Assembly: GCA_934047225.1 (NCBI GenBank)
Contig: OW203984.1
Span: 8,565,201-8,629,200 of the forward strand
DNA from: Ypsolopha sequella
Taxonomy: Eukaryota; Arthropoda; Insecta; Lepidoptera; Ypsolophidae
Length of the DNA stretch: 64,000 bases
Direction of reading: 5' to 3'
In this document: one piece after another, positions 1 to 11,213 of the stretch
Layout of the letters: each line of letters begins with the position of its first letter
Numbering within the stretch: the first letter of the stretch is position 1
Notes under the pieces: model-generated
Databases searched by the model: none
Seen by the model: only the letters and a program-made list of their open reading frames with translations
What the model was told of the DNA's origin: nothing
Position numbers and translations under genes: made by a program

Positions 1-234
1 CAGCTAGAAAAAAAAAATCGGCTCCATTTTCATGTATACCCATACCCAGCTGAAAAATAATTTAATTACATCTTAAATTCAAAATTCGATTTTGGGTCAA
101 CATTTTACACAACCTACAAAATTGCAGGTTTCTATCACATTCCGTCTAAGAGCTAGAGACCCTTGACATACGGACAGACAAGCGGACACCGGAGTGACAT
201 TAATAGTGCTCCTATTTGTCTTTTGGGTACTGGA

Positions 235-521
235 TTCGTGCTGGGGGCTCGGTTGGTGATCATTGAACCTTGTTCCTGGTCCCTGGCCGGGTCTCCGGTA
301 TGGGTTCGGGCGGTTGATTGGATTTCACCTTGTATAATATATATTTTACCTATAATTTTAATCGTATATATATTGCTACATAAATTAAATAAACCTTTAA
401 TCTAGTTCATGTACATTTATTATTTTATTACATATATTTTTATAAGATTAAATTTTGCCTTGTGAAACGTGTATTATGTATACCTACTTTGCAAAATAAA
501 CTATTTGAATTTTGAATTTTG
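235..521 (+). mobile_element. 5'-truncated LINE 3' end
   Basis: An AT-rich 3'-UTR-like segment ends in an AATAAA (495-500) followed by a short TTTGAATTTT direct repeat, the short-period tail typical of insect non-LTR retrotransposons. It interrupts another repeat: the left flank ends in TTTTGGGTACTGGA and the right flank resumes with ACCCTAAAAAT, which together match the intact TTTGGGTACGGAACCCTAG at 3067-3086. The host repeat occupies roughly 60-234 and 522-560. No reading frame survives. Confidence 0.6.
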
Positions 522-867
522 ACCCTAAAAATGCTATATTTTCCAGGCTTTTTTGTATAGGGACCTCCTTCGGTTTCAATTGTTTTTTGTTTTTATTATT
601 TGCTGTTACTGAGACTATATTAAACTATAGCAATTATTCTGAAAAAAAAACACTGGCTATCTACTACGGCTGAATCTGCCAAATCCACGGCAATTTATTT
701 TTTTACAATTTGTCTCTCTTTAAAAGTTTTATCTTAATTCATATTATAGTTAATAAGCATACAAATAAAAAGAGTATGATTAATTTTTAAATTGTACAAT
801 AAGCCCGTCTCCTAAATGAAGATTTTTATGAAAATCAGTTGCTTTTAAAAAGCTAAAAACAGACATA

Positions 868-1262
868 ATAGTAGTTTATGCTACAAGGGCGAAAAGAAAT
901 AAATAACGAGGACGATTTAAAACACGAGCGTAGCGAGTGTTTAAAACGTAACTGAGTAATTTATTGCTCTTACGCCCAAGTATCATACTACGTTTTCCAA
1001 TGCATAGTGTGAGGAAATAAAACAAATATAATCTTGTGAACATTAAATTATGATTGGCTCAAAAGGACTGTATTCAGAGCTGTTAAACAGTGGAAAAAAA
1101 ATGTATAACGTTTATGGTACACAGGAAAGGCTGCAGGTTAGCCAACCACTGTAAATAAATAAAAAATAATAATAATAATAAAGCCCTAGGGCAAAATAAT
1201 CGACTTTCTGTTCGGTTTTGATGCATAAAAAGTGGGCCTTTACAAGCACTTGCATTGAAAAT
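868..1262 (+). mobile_element. Repeat family D, copy 1
   Basis: About 395 bp, one of three near full-length copies (others 4221-4612 and 21878-22270) plus a fragment at 62125-62345. The first 165 bp fold on themselves: TAGTAGTTTATG near the start pairs with CATACTAC at about position 150, centred on GAGCGTAGCGAG. The remaining 230 bp begin with CAATGCATAGTGTG and end with TGCATTGAAAA, an inverted terminal pair. No coding capacity; superfamily not identified. Confidence 0.7.
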
Positions 1263-1641
1263 TTATTTTTTCAGTACTTTAAAAAAATATACTTTTATAC
1301 ACTAAAAGAGACGCGTTCATCACAAATAAAATTCGTTTTACAATAAAATCATACCGAGCTTTGTACCAGCATGAAATGTGTCTCTATGGCCGCAGCCAAG
1401 TTTCCTTTATTGTGTTTTGTTTATTGCGGGCAAATGCGGAAACTCCCGCCTCGTATTTTTGTTAGCAAGGATCAGCATCTCAAGTGTATTTTATATCCTC
1501 ACTAAAGGTTGTCCCCGGATTTGCGCGAATGAAACTCGGGTGTAACCTGCTATTGAAATTGCGAGATATTTTACGAGGGTCTTAACTGGCTGAGAAATAA
1601 AAACTCAGCGGAGGATTTTTGTCCACACAGATACTATATGA

Positions 1642-1941
1642 ATTTTGTTAGTATACATATACAAGGTGAATTTGTGAACATCGTCCAAATTCATACTTGA
1701 GCCTTGGTAAGTGATCAGCATCCCGAACCAATAACGATTTTTTATAAAATTCATAAAATGAAATTTCGACTCCCCATAGTGATTCACTCAGGACTGGGAG
1801 TGAATTACTATGGGAAGTCGAAATTTCATTGTACGAATTTCACAAAAACTATTATTGATTCATGATGCTGATCACTTATCAAACCTCCAGTATGAATTTG
1901 GACGATGATCAAAAAGTCACCTTGTATATTTTGTTAGTATG
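1642..1941. mobile_element. Long foldback (hairpin) element
   Basis: Two arms of about 135 bp, near 1656-1788 and 1800-1931, are inverted copies, with outer ends ATACAAGGTG and CACCTTGTAT. The direct repeat ATTTTGTTAGTAT lies immediately outside on both sides (1642-1654 and 1929-1941) and looks like a target duplication, longer than the 8-10 bp usual for DNA transposons. A single left-arm relative lies at 29369-29430. No protein is encoded; a MITE is the likely identity. Confidence 0.7.
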
Positions 1942-1989
1942 TTTGATTTTTGTATGTGAAAGCGTTTTAACGAATTATGCTTGTAATCA

Positions 1990-2200
1990 CCGAAATGAGT
2001 TTTTCGGAATTTGTGTGCATAATATTTGTTCTTACTCACCACTTGCTTAACCGTGAAGGAAAATATCGTAAGGAAACCTGCATGCCCTAAAAAGCGTGTA
2101 TTTGTGCCCGAAGTATACAGCGATAGAGGTCACCACCCATCACGTTGGGACGTAATAATCGTTGGTGAAACGATGGTGTACCGAGTATGGACTGTGACTT
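1990..2200 (+). mobile_element. tRNA-derived SINE (family F), 5'-truncated
   Basis: Shares GAGTTTTTCGGAATTTGTGT, TGTATTTGTGCCCGAAG and CACGTTGGGACGTAATAA with the more complete copy at 50382-50755, which carries the tRNA-like head. This copy starts downstream of the A and B boxes and is cut on the right by a minus-strand family B repeat. Confidence 0.65.
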
Positions 2201-2202
2201 GA

Positions 2203-2865
2203 CGTAAACACATATTACCAAGATTTTTTTCATATTTTTCGGTCTACCAGTTTTGGAGATAAGGGGGGACATATATTTTTTGTGGTTCTTCGAGGATTTC
2301 TCGAAATAAATGCAATTAAATATAGCCAAACCATAATTTTTTACAATCAGCTTTTTAATACCTATATCCTTTAATTCCCCTATTGTATTTCTATAAAATA
2401 TTTTTTATTTATTTTACTTCTTTTTTTATATTTCTCATTTGTACTCTTATTTTTTAATTGCTATAATTTTTCTGTCATTAGCCAGTTATGATCATTTTTC
2501 ATATTTTTCATATACACATATTTTTGTGGTTTTATAAGATTTCTCGAAGCCAGTGCCGGTAATTATAGTAAAAGTATATATTTTTACAATAAATTTTTTA
2601 ATATCTACGATATGATACCCATGTTGCATTTCTAGGATAATATTTTTTATTTTTCACACTTTTGTTTTGAAAATATTTTGAACAATTACAAATTTTTCAT
2701 ATTATTTTTTACACCGTGGTATGTGGGCAAATTTATGCTATTTTTGTGCCAAATTTCAGGTCTTTATCCTTAACGGTGCTAAAGTTATCAGGCTGTGACA
2801 TACGGACGGACGGAAAACGGAGGCTCACCATAAAGGTTCCTATTGTAACTTTTAGGTACTACTAC
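2203..2865 (-). mobile_element. Family B interspersed repeat
   Basis: Reverse-orientation copy of the repeat seen best at 60282-61108. Read on the minus strand it runs from AGGAACCTTTATGGTGAG and GTCCGTCCGTATGTCACAG to GGTCTACCAGTTTTGG-like sequence (here in reverse) and a T-rich centre. The outermost 3' hairpin module is missing. No coding potential. Confidence 0.7.
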
Positions 2866-2879
2866 TACGGAAGTTTTTC

Positions 2880-3092
2880 GATGTTTTTTGTATGAGGGTT
2901 AATTTATTTTTTATTTTTAGTACTTATTGTGATAGAGGCCACGTATTCTGTGAAAATGTAGTGTGTGAAAATTTAAACTGGCTACCGATAACGGCTGAAG
3001 CTGTAGACCCCTGTGACAGACGGACAGACACACAGTGGAAGCTAAGTAATAGGATCCCGTTTGATTCCCTTTGGGTACGGAACCCTAGAAAT
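2880..3092 (+). mobile_element. SINE-like repeat with GACAGACGGACAGAC core
   Basis: Resembles families A and Q: it contains GTGTGAAAATTTAAACTGGC, the GTGACAGACGGACAGAC core and the terminal TTTGGGTACGGAACCCTAG. It abuts the family B copy on its left. No coding sequence. Confidence 0.55.
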
Positions 3093-3245
3093 GATATTCC
3101 GGAGAGGCAGTGAAACGCAAAAACCTACACTTATTATATTAACTGATAATTATTAACTAATTGCTTCTAAACAATACTGCACCTTAAAATGGCAATATAT
3201 ACGAATATTTGTATCTGTGTAGATACAGTTTTATTTAATCAGTAA

Positions 3246-3795
3246 ATACAGTTTTATTTAATCAAATTCCAACAACAAGCCCCTTCAGAAGCAGAATTCT
3301 GACTACGTGACTGGAGACAAGGGTCCGGTCACAAGTTCTACCATCATTAAAATCAATTGTAGTCCACCGCGCATGGGTTTAATCACAAGTATGACCATCA
3401 TTAGAACCATTCCATATTAAAACCTCAGACATGTATGAGCTAAGTTCCCTTTGCCTTCCTACTTCGTGTAACTGTATTTTTATAACAGAAAAAGTTATTT
3501 AAAATCATTATATTGTTAAGAAAACTGTTTTTTTTCTGTATTAGAGACGTTCGTAAAAAAGCTATCACTATGCACTGTTTTTAGTTCATAATTAGGATTT
3601 TACGATATGAACACTCATATGAACACTCATATCGTAAAATCCTAATTATGAACTAAAAACAGTGCATAGTGATAGCTTTTTTACGAACGTAAATGATGGT
3701 AGAACTTGTGACCAGACCCTTGTCTCCAGGCACGTAGCTAGAATTCTGCTTCGGAAGGGGCTTGTTGTTGGAATTTGATTAAATAAAACTGTATT
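3246..3795. mobile_element. Family G element: long TIRs enclosing a second hairpin
   Basis: Outer arms 3246-3349 and 3690-3795 are inverted copies with outer ends AATACAGTTTTATTT and AAATAAAACTGTATT. Inside, 3547-3690 is an almost perfect hairpin with about 60-bp arms and a very short loop around 3618. A partial copy of the middle section lies at 6283-6445. ATACAGTTTTATTTAATCA is also duplicated just left of the element (about 3224-3242). Non-coding. Confidence 0.7.
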
Positions 3796-4150
3796 TTCGG
3801 GGAGGGCTTCAGCCCCTTAAGCTCCTCCTCCCCTTTGCCAACGTGCCTGCTTGTCTCACATGCGCGGTGATCTGCTGGATTTTGTGCGTTATTTATGAAT
3901 TTAATATTTTACTGCTTTTTTGTCAAGAATTTCTGATAGCAGTACTACTGAGCAACAAAAATGACGATCAATCAAAATCAAGAAAAGCTTACGACAAATT
4001 TAAAAATGTAACCAAGATCTTATGGATCGGAAAATAGCTAGGTAACCTATAGCATGAGTGTAGATAAAGTAGTGTTTGAAACTACACATAACTAGGTATT
4101 AAAACACTCGTGCATACTATTAAAAAACTCGTATTTTAATAACCTCTTTA

Positions 4151-4793
4151 CAGTGGCGTGCACAGAACTTTTTGCTGGAAAAGCAAACAATTGGTCAAGA
4201 ACAACAATAAAAAAAATATAATAGTAGTTTATGCTACAAGGGCGCAAAGGAATAAATTACGAGGACGATTTAAAACACGAGCGTAGCGAGTGTTTTAAAC
4301 GTAACCGAGTAATTTATTGCTTTTACGCCCGTGTATCATACTACATTTTTCAATGCATAGTGTGAGGAAATGAAAACAAATATAATCTTGTGAACTTTAA
4401 ATTATAATTGGCTCAAATGGACTGTATCCATAGCCGTTAAACGGTGTAAAAAAAGTATAACGTCTATGGTACACAGGAAAGGCTGCAGGTTAGCCAACCA
4501 TTGTAAATAAATTAAAAAAATATATGTATTAAAGCCCTAGGGCAAGATAATCGACTTTCTGTTCGGTTTTGATGCATAAAAAGTGGGCCTTTACGAGCAC
4601 ATGCATTGAAAAAATATTTAAATATCACTTTGAAAAAAAAAGTTTGTATAGGAAATTTTCACTCTAGGGTAGACATTGTCTACCCTGGCGTCATACAATT
4701 TTTTTTTTCAAAGTTAAATTTTTTCATATTTTTTTATTGTTGTTCTTGACCAATTGTTTGCTTTTCCAGCAAAAAGTTCTGTGCACGCCACTG
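4151..4793. mobile_element. hAT-type MITE (family C), interrupted by family D
   Basis: Terminal inverted repeats CAGTGGCGTGCACAGAAC and GTTCTGTGCACGCCACTG are perfect, and the 8-bp target duplication CCTCTTTA flanks the element exactly (4143-4150 and 4794-4801). Eight-base duplications and CAGTG-type ends are hallmarks of the hAT superfamily. The foldback MITE was later entered by a 392-bp family D copy at 4221-4612. No transposase is encoded. Confidence 0.9.
4221..4612 (+). mobile_element. Repeat family D, copy 2 (nested in hAT MITE)
   Basis: Very similar to 21878-22270 along its whole length, with the GAGCGTAGCGAG-centred fold and the TGCATTGAAAA end. It splits the left arm of the surrounding hAT MITE. 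The AT-rich junctions hide any target duplication. Confidence 0.8.
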
Positions 4794-4801
4794 CCTCTTT
4801 A

Positions 4802-5583
4802 AGTGCCAGTTTCATAAACTACTATAAAAACGCTTTTTTGTCTACTAAGCCTTACGGTACGAATATGATTATATATCCTATCATCCCATCAGGTACCGTA
4901 ATAAAGTATACAAGAGTTCATAGGTAGATATGTCACAATAATTGTATATTTTATGCACCCATGCCACAAACAAGTTCTAATCCCACTCACATACAATATG
5001 CATGTTTATTCAAAAGTCCTGAATGAATTAAGTTGATTACACTAACTGAACGCAGGCTAATTAAACAAAGTGGTAATTCTAGGGGCATTCCCTTCTCATT
5101 CAAAACACCTCGTCCTTATGACTTCACTCTAGAGTTGTAATACGAGACGTAGGTTCAGACGTAGGTAGTTAAAGAGGAGTTTTTGAAAGTGTTATTCTCA
5201 AATTAAAATAAAAGTTCTGAAAAATATTCATGTTATAAAGTAGGCCTTTCCAAGATATTAAAAAAGCCCAACGCGTATATAGCTGTAGTAAAATAAAAAG
5301 TTCACTGTATCGAAAAATCATGCAAAATGAAGACTATTTTTTGATTCAAAACGGTAATCCGTTTAATCTTTATAAAGTAAAAATAGCAATCATGACTGTT
5401 TGAAACTTAACCCATTATCTAAGAGCTTTTTTTTTAAAACGCTCTTGTGTGAATTTATTTCTTGGTTTACCGCACTATGCGCACTTTATCAGATATGTCT
5501 ATCTCTTTCGTAATACGATGGACCTATTGCGTCTTAAGACGAATGAGGCGAATTTCTCAATCGGATATTTCTCTACTCATCTG
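4802..5583. other. No gene seen
   Basis: AT-rich unique-looking sequence. I see no splice-bounded exon, tRNA, transposase motif or clear repeat family member here. Confidence 0.5.
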
Positions 5584-5996
5584 TTAAGAGGCTTATTTTT
5601 GTCACTGTCACTCCAAGCGAAAAATCACGCAGTGCGAGGGGGGCGGATTCAGGACAAAAGGGAAAGAAGTTGGTTTTATATTTGTATTAAAAAAATTTAA
5701 ATAGCTAACAAAATTTTAAATGTCAAATTTCTAGATATTGTTGAAATACACCTAATAAAATATGTTTGAGTTTTGTATATGGTTCCTATTCGTCAAACGA
5801 GGAGAAAAATGTGTTTGAAGACCTTATTTCAACAATTATTTCTATCGAGGAAAATTTATCCAAACATGTTTTCCAATTTCAAAACCCTAGAGTATATAGT
5901 CAAAATGCATATACCAGAAATGCATTAAAATTTTCCGTGTATTTCATGAAATACACAGAAAAGAAACACCCGTCTTTTTTTCGCATATCGCCTTAA
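5584..5996. mobile_element. TTAA-flanked MITE (family H), copy 1
   Basis: TTAA lies at both ends (5584-5587 and 5993-5996). The right end reads ATATCGCC-TTAA; the left end is diverged (TTAA-GAGGC). It shares CAGTGCGAG followed by a GTTGGTTTTA-like block with the copies at 36089-36512 and 49811-50234. A TTAA duplication is the piggyBac signature, but the terminus GGCGATAC is not the usual piggyBac end, so the superfamily is tentative. The short open frames inside are not conserved among copies. Confidence 0.65.
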
Positions 5997-6282
5997 AAAG
6001 AAAATATTTTGAGCTCAAGTTATGGAAATCTGACAATTTTCTGGGAATGCGATCCGACATAAGGATCATTTAAACAACTTTTAATCAATTAACCGCAGAC
6101 ACGATCACGAATTTTTCTAAAACAAACACAAGAAGTTGAAAAGATAATGATAATATTATACCTGGACATATATATATAAATGCTTGTATGAATAACACTG
6201 ACAACAGGACAGACTATACAGGATACCATGATATAAATTCAACGCGTGCAAAAGAGATGGATATATTAAATAAAAACCTCAT

Positions 6283-6445
6283 TGGCAAAACGTCAGACAT
6301 GGTTGTATGGGCTAAGTTCCCTTTGCCTTTCAATTTCGTGTAACTGTATACTCGTATACTTATATAGCAGAAAAAGTTATTTTAATGCATTATTTTGTTA
6401 GGAAAACTGTTCTTTTAAATATGTTTTTAAATATTACGTTCGTAA
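6283..6445 (+). mobile_element. Family G partial copy
   Basis: Shares CTAAGTTCCCTTTGCCTT, TTCGTGTAACTGTAT and ACGTTCGTAAAAAA with the middle of the foldback element at 3246-3795. It ends where a LINE fragment begins. Confidence 0.6.
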
Positions 6446-6454
6446 AAAAATAAG

Positions 6455-6616
6455 TATAAAGATTTGTACAACCGCCTGGTCGGTGCCTCCGGGGAACCCC
6501 GTGCTGGGACTTACTTCGGCCAGAGAATCAGTCTGGCCAAACGACGGGGTAACGCTGCCAGCCTGCTGGGTTCTCTCCCATACGACGGCAGTGAGCTTGA
6601 CAATTTTTTAATTTAA
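6455..6616 (+). pseudogene. LINE ORF2 C-terminus (CR1/RTE-like)
   Basis: An open frame of about 53 codons ends at TAA 6614-6616. It contains GEPRAGTYFGQRISL followed by RRGNAASLLGSLPYDGSEL, matching the conserved last residues of a second LINE remnant at 26957-27105 (ISLAIQRGNVASILGTLP). In this family that motif lies at the very C-terminus of the reverse-transcriptase polyprotein. There is no upstream RT domain, so this is a 5'-truncated insertion. The clade assignment is inferred from resemblance. Confidence 0.65.
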
Positions 6617-7863
6617 TTTAGTTTGTATAAATATTTGTTTTGAGGTCTTTAGTATGCTTAAGTTTTTAGTATTTTATAGGATTATTTAATTTTAATTTAC
6701 TGAAAAGGTCTAGTAATATTATGACTCCAGAAATTATTATCAATCAAAAAGTACTCTACCAATAAAAGCAAAAACTTGGCGAAGACGAAAAGTTCGCTTA
6801 TGTCACCGCTGTATCCTAGACCGTATGATGTAATTTTGTTCAGCGCGTTATAATTTAACATTTGACCTACAAAGTGAAAATTGCTTTGGAATACTAAAAA
6901 TATTTTCACTGCGGATCAAAGTAGAATAGTCTTCTATGAGACAGTACAGTGAGCAGCTTTTACAAAATTAATTGTATTCTCAGAGAAACGGCCGGATAAT
7001 TGTTCGACTTTGGCGGTTTGTCTGTCATGCCAAGCTACCTCGTGAGATATTTATACCTAAACACCACGACTGTTTGAAACTTGAGGTAATCAAAAAACGT
7101 CTCAATGGGTTGTACATAAGAATCAGGTTGAAATATAAAAAGCAAAGTGCGATGGTAAGAGAACAATACCTTTGCTTAATTTATTTAAGCACATCTCTTT
7201 TCTTAAGGGGCTTAATATCGCCAAATGGGTACTTTCTAAAGTCTACTCGTTTATGGCCGAACCAAAAATATTGAAAAAAAATAATATTCATTATCAACTC
7301 TAAGAGAACATTATGCAACATTTACTTTTTCATACCACCAAAACTTGTATATGAAAAAAAATTTCAACCGAGTGGCGTTATTTGGCTTGAGTTCCCTACT
7401 GCCCCTAAGCGGCTTGGTCGATTTTATTTATTTGTGCTTTAAGTAATAGATAAACTTGATAGCTATAAACATAACATAGGATTATTCAATCGAACAATCA
7501 CGTCTATGTGAAAAGTATTATATTCTCCTATTTGGCCCTATCAAGGAAGCATCGAGCGTCGTAACAGCCATTAGGCATTGCGTGCTAATATGAACGTTAT
7601 TTCAATGTCGTTTCCATCGATATTCATACCGACAAATATCGAGCTCCTAATTTGGCAACACTAATCGCCTTAAATATGCATTTAGGCGAATTCAGAGTTC
7701 GAGGTTCTCAATGCCTTACAGCTGTTCTCGACTACAGCGGCAGCTTCTTTAACTCCTGTCAAGTAAAAGCTGCCCAGCTCTCTGATGTGTCCTCAAGTGA
7801 CACGCGTAACCAATTTTTCCATTAAATGTGCGCCCACATAGAGTATACGTCAGCACACTATTA
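6617..7863. other. LINE 3'-UTR remnant, then no gene seen
   Basis: The first 100 bp or so are AT-rich and probably the 3' UTR of the preceding LINE fragment. The rest contains several short open frames (for example 6972-7274 on + and 6697-6909 on -) without recognisable domains, methionine context or splice support. I do not call a gene. Confidence 0.4.
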
Positions 7864-8232
7864 ACATCATCCATCCATCCATCAGCCTAGTTCGTCCACT
7901 GCTGGAAAAAAGCCTTTCCAGGACTTTGCCACTCCCAGCGGTCATCCTGGAAGAATTGCCCATACTCACACACGCTGGACAGGCGGGTTGGTGAGCGCGG
8001 TGCCGGAACCTTCGCACCAGTGACGCCGCTGCCCGCCACCAGTCTGTTCCATATAAGGCCCGGCTATTAGGGATGGATATACTGCCATCCATCGGTCCCA
8101 GGCATGGTGGGCCTCCTATTTTTTTGCCTGTGAGCTGTCCTCTTACTCTCCCCCGAATTACTTCGAGGTGGTCTCCAAGTAAGATGGTGGTAACTCCACA
8201 GTCGAGCCCGGCATCAGCTGTACCACCTGCTA
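7864..8232 (-). mobile_element. Family E, LINE-derived 3' end (RTE-like), copy 1
   Basis: Reads in the minus direction and finishes in a GATG-repeat tail (CATCCATCCATC on +), as in RTE-type elements. One minus frame carries QFFQDDRWEWQSPGKAFF and then QQWTN-stop, resembling the C-terminus of lepidopteran RTE-like ORF2. The same segment occurs at 25020-25385 (minus), 37497-37650 (plus, 3' part) and 48311-48400 (fragment). Frames are broken; non-functional. Confidence 0.65.
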
Positions 8233-8424
8233 CTATTAACATAACCGTAAGAAATGTCCGCAGTGGGCTGCTTTTTCGGTCTAAGTCGGACCTTTCGTTC
8301 CTGTTTAAGGCCATAGAATTTCCTTTGAACAAGGTTCCACCACTCTGCGCTCCGCTTACTGTTCCAAATGGACTGTTTACTGTGAGAGCCAGGTGAGAGT
8401 ACTGTTCTCAATGCGCTGCATTGA

Positions 8425-8950
8425 TCTCTATGTATTAAAAAGTGCAAACCTACAAAAAACCACAAAAATATGTATGTCCCCCCCCCCTTATCTCCGAATT
8501 TGGTAGACCTAAAAATATGAATAAAATGTCGATTATAGCATAAATGACCAATTACAGGAAAACTGGCCATTTAAAAAAACTTGAGCACTAATGAGAGATA
8601 TAAAAAAAGAAGTAAAATAAATTAAAAAAATATTGATTCAAAATACAAAATGAGTATTGAGATACAGGTATTAAAAAGCTGATTGTAAAAATATATAGTT
8701 TGGCCATATTTAATTGTATATATTTCGAGAAATCCTTGAAAAACCATAAAAACATGTATATCTCCCCCCTTATCTCCAAAACTGGTAGACCGAAAAATAT
8801 GAAAAAAATCTTGGTAATATGTGTTTACGTAAAGATTACAGGAAAAATAAAGCGGTTGGGAAATTCACGAAAAAAAATGATTAAATTTATCATCCACAAT
8901 ACAGAACCCTAGAAACGCGAGTCTGACTCGCACTTGGCCGGTTTTTTTTC
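8425..8950 (+). mobile_element. Family B interspersed repeat, copy 2
   Basis: Two degenerate internal repeats, each with a C-run (TCCCCCCCCCCTTATCTCC-like) and a GGTAGACC block, precede the terminal module ACAGAACCCTAGAAACGCG, GAGTCTGACTCGC and CACTTGGCCGG plus T-run. The 5' part is missing and is replaced by family E and intervening sequence. Confidence 0.75.
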
Positions 8951-9189
8951 CAATTATTATTGACGATCACCTCCGGCACCTGTTCCATAAATTCGTGATT
9001 GCCTACTCCGGCAGCTGAGGCATAGTCTTAAACTATAGTGTCTTTATCTATTAGAAAAAAGTATTAAGAAAATGAAATAAAGAATTTTAAAATCTTTATT
9101 TTAAAATAAATCTAAATAAGTAGTATAATTTAGTAAGACAGCGCTAGCAGCGAGCATATAAACCTCTATTAATCAATAACGCATAAAAA

Positions 9190-9764
9190 CTGACGACCTC
9201 AAATTTTTTATAACTATTAACCTCAAGGTAATTTTATCGTCAATGAAACTCAGGATAATAATAATTTACTGAGCACCCTTTACCAAAATCGTCGAACTGG
9301 CAGGCTGCACCTTGGTTGGTTCAAGAGTTATGGGGGTGTAGGAAAAAGCTGCGACTAACTATCCAGACGTCAAAATAATTTGATCCTTCTTTCACCAATA
9401 TTGTTCCTAGACTTCCTAGCCATGATGTTATTAAACTGGACCTTACAGAAACAGTTACAGAAATCCTTCTGCACAAAAGCGAAACGGTATAACAAAGCTA
9501 CCTCAATTAAACCGTGGCTAGAAACAAAATTATCTAATTATATTGGTCCTCTGTACAAAAAAAACGCACTTTCGGGATACTCGCTTTCCTCCCTGTACCA
9601 ACACCTTGCACCAACAGCCCCAAATTTTGAAGTATGGAAGTTTGGAACACGCAACTCACCAGGCGCGGCCAGCCAGTTTGGCAATATTGGCAAAAGGATA
9701 CCCCAAGTAACTTTTATCCTGAGCTTCATTGACAATAAAATTATCTGACCTTTAAGGTCGTCAG
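9190..9764. mobile_element. DNA transposon remnant with ~65-bp TIRs
   Basis: The left end CTGACGACCT matches the right end AGGTCGTCAG in inverted orientation. The similarity continues inward about 65 bp, with TTATCGTCAATGAAACTCAG matching the inverted CTGAGCTTCATTGACAATAA. The interior has a 122-codon open frame (9380-9748) whose translation matches nothing I recognise and which runs into the right TIR, so I do not call it a gene. Confidence 0.6.
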
Positions 9765-11179
9765 CTCTCAGAACAAACTGTTAAGCTATTTTTTTTTTGT
9801 TTTTAGAGCACTGACACTAATGCCTTCAGAGTCTGCTTCGTTGTTTTCATGACTTTTTTTCATGAATTTTTTGCTAAAAACAAAATCGTTATTCGGACAT
9901 TCTATGTTATTTTTTATACATTTAACATTTTATTAAAACATTTTATACATTCAATTAGGATTAGAAACTTTATTGCTATTCGGAATGTTATATAATTTAT
10001 TAACATGATAATTGGAAAATGTACTGGTTTTAGTTGACAGACGTACTATATATAATTTTATCTTCTATAGGTAACATAGAACAAAAATCCTTTGATCCAC
10101 TTTTCTTCTGTACTTTAATAGTAAAGGAGCTCAAAGTGGGTCATTGACAATTTCTTCAATGACAGATATCCTGTCCATCAGCTTCCAATCCTACGTTTTT
10201 TTACCAACTTACACAATTAGCTGATAATGTATTGGAATCCAGTTTTGACATTTACATAAATAACTTGAACATAAATAAGTAATTAGAAACAAAACTTAGA
10301 TTGTAAAAAGCAGGAAATTTTTGGATAATATCTTTTCGCACAGAATGTTTCGACTAATTGAATAGCCGTTTATCAGCCATATATTTAGAAAATTCAATAA
10401 TGAATCCTGAATGTTTATTTATTGTGTTTGGCTATGAGTGGTACCTCCACAGAGACAGATTTAAAGGTAGTATATATGTTGTCGGCACATCTTAGAGTTG
10501 GGCATATCATGATCTGCCTAGGCATATCATATTTTCGTTACGCTCGACATCCCTAATTTACCTAACACGCTCTTCTTCGCTCCGCTTCCCTCCGCTGGAC
10601 ATCACACCTATTTTTGACTTTGAGTGAAAAAAAAACAATTTCATGCTTTAAGATCTACCCAAGACAATATGAACAAAATGTTAGTCCGTTTTATTTGTTC
10701 ATTTTGGGTTATGGAACTCTGAATTCTAATTAACTAACTCTAATTATAATTCTGTGCTTAAAACTATTTGTGAGTGTTTTGTAATTACTATCTATAATTA
10801 TTCCATAAATCAGTTTCCATGGGAACAAGAAATAATGCCGTTCAAAAACGCGGCACAGCCTTTAGCCTTGCTAAACATACTATACTAGGGGAATAAATCA
10901 GTTATCATAGACCACCAAAGACACATTAGCAGAGTAACTGTATTAAATCAGAAAACAAAAAATAGTGTCTACCAGAAAAGTGGCTTGGCCTTCGGCCTCG
11001 CCAAAGTCGAACACGTATCTTGGTCTTCGGCCTCGCCAAAGACGCTTTACATAGGGATGAAATTAGAGATGACGACAACCAAAAACACCCCAAATACTCC
11101 ACACCAAGTCAGGTCAACTAAGTACTGGAAAATGAATGGCCTGCAAAATATTTACAGATTCGATACGGCACAAAAACTT
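9765..11179. other. No gene seen
   Basis: Mostly AT-rich. At 10980-11050 a 22-bp phrase built on CTTCGGCCTCGCCAAAG occurs twice in tandem. This stretch may be the body of the Helitron-like element whose 3' end is at 11213, but I could not find its 5' end. Confidence 0.4.
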
Positions 11180-11213
11180 AATCAACGCGGGCGAAGCCGC
11201 GGGCAAAACCTAG
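11180..11213 (+). mobile_element. Helitron-like 3' terminus
   Basis: A GC-rich short hairpin (GCGGGC-GAA-GCCGCGGGC region) is followed nine bases later by CCTAG and then a T. A hairpin close to a CTRR terminus inserted before a T is the Helitron 3' end, and the GCGGGCGAAGCCGCGGGC wording is like the Lep1 Helitrons of Lepidoptera. The 5' TC end was not located. Confidence 0.65.

Noticed and set aside
7850..8332. A 160-codon minus-strand open frame
   Set aside because: It lies within LINE-derived family E, which recurs at 25020-25385 with broken frames; the residues that resemble RTE C-termini are in a different frame.
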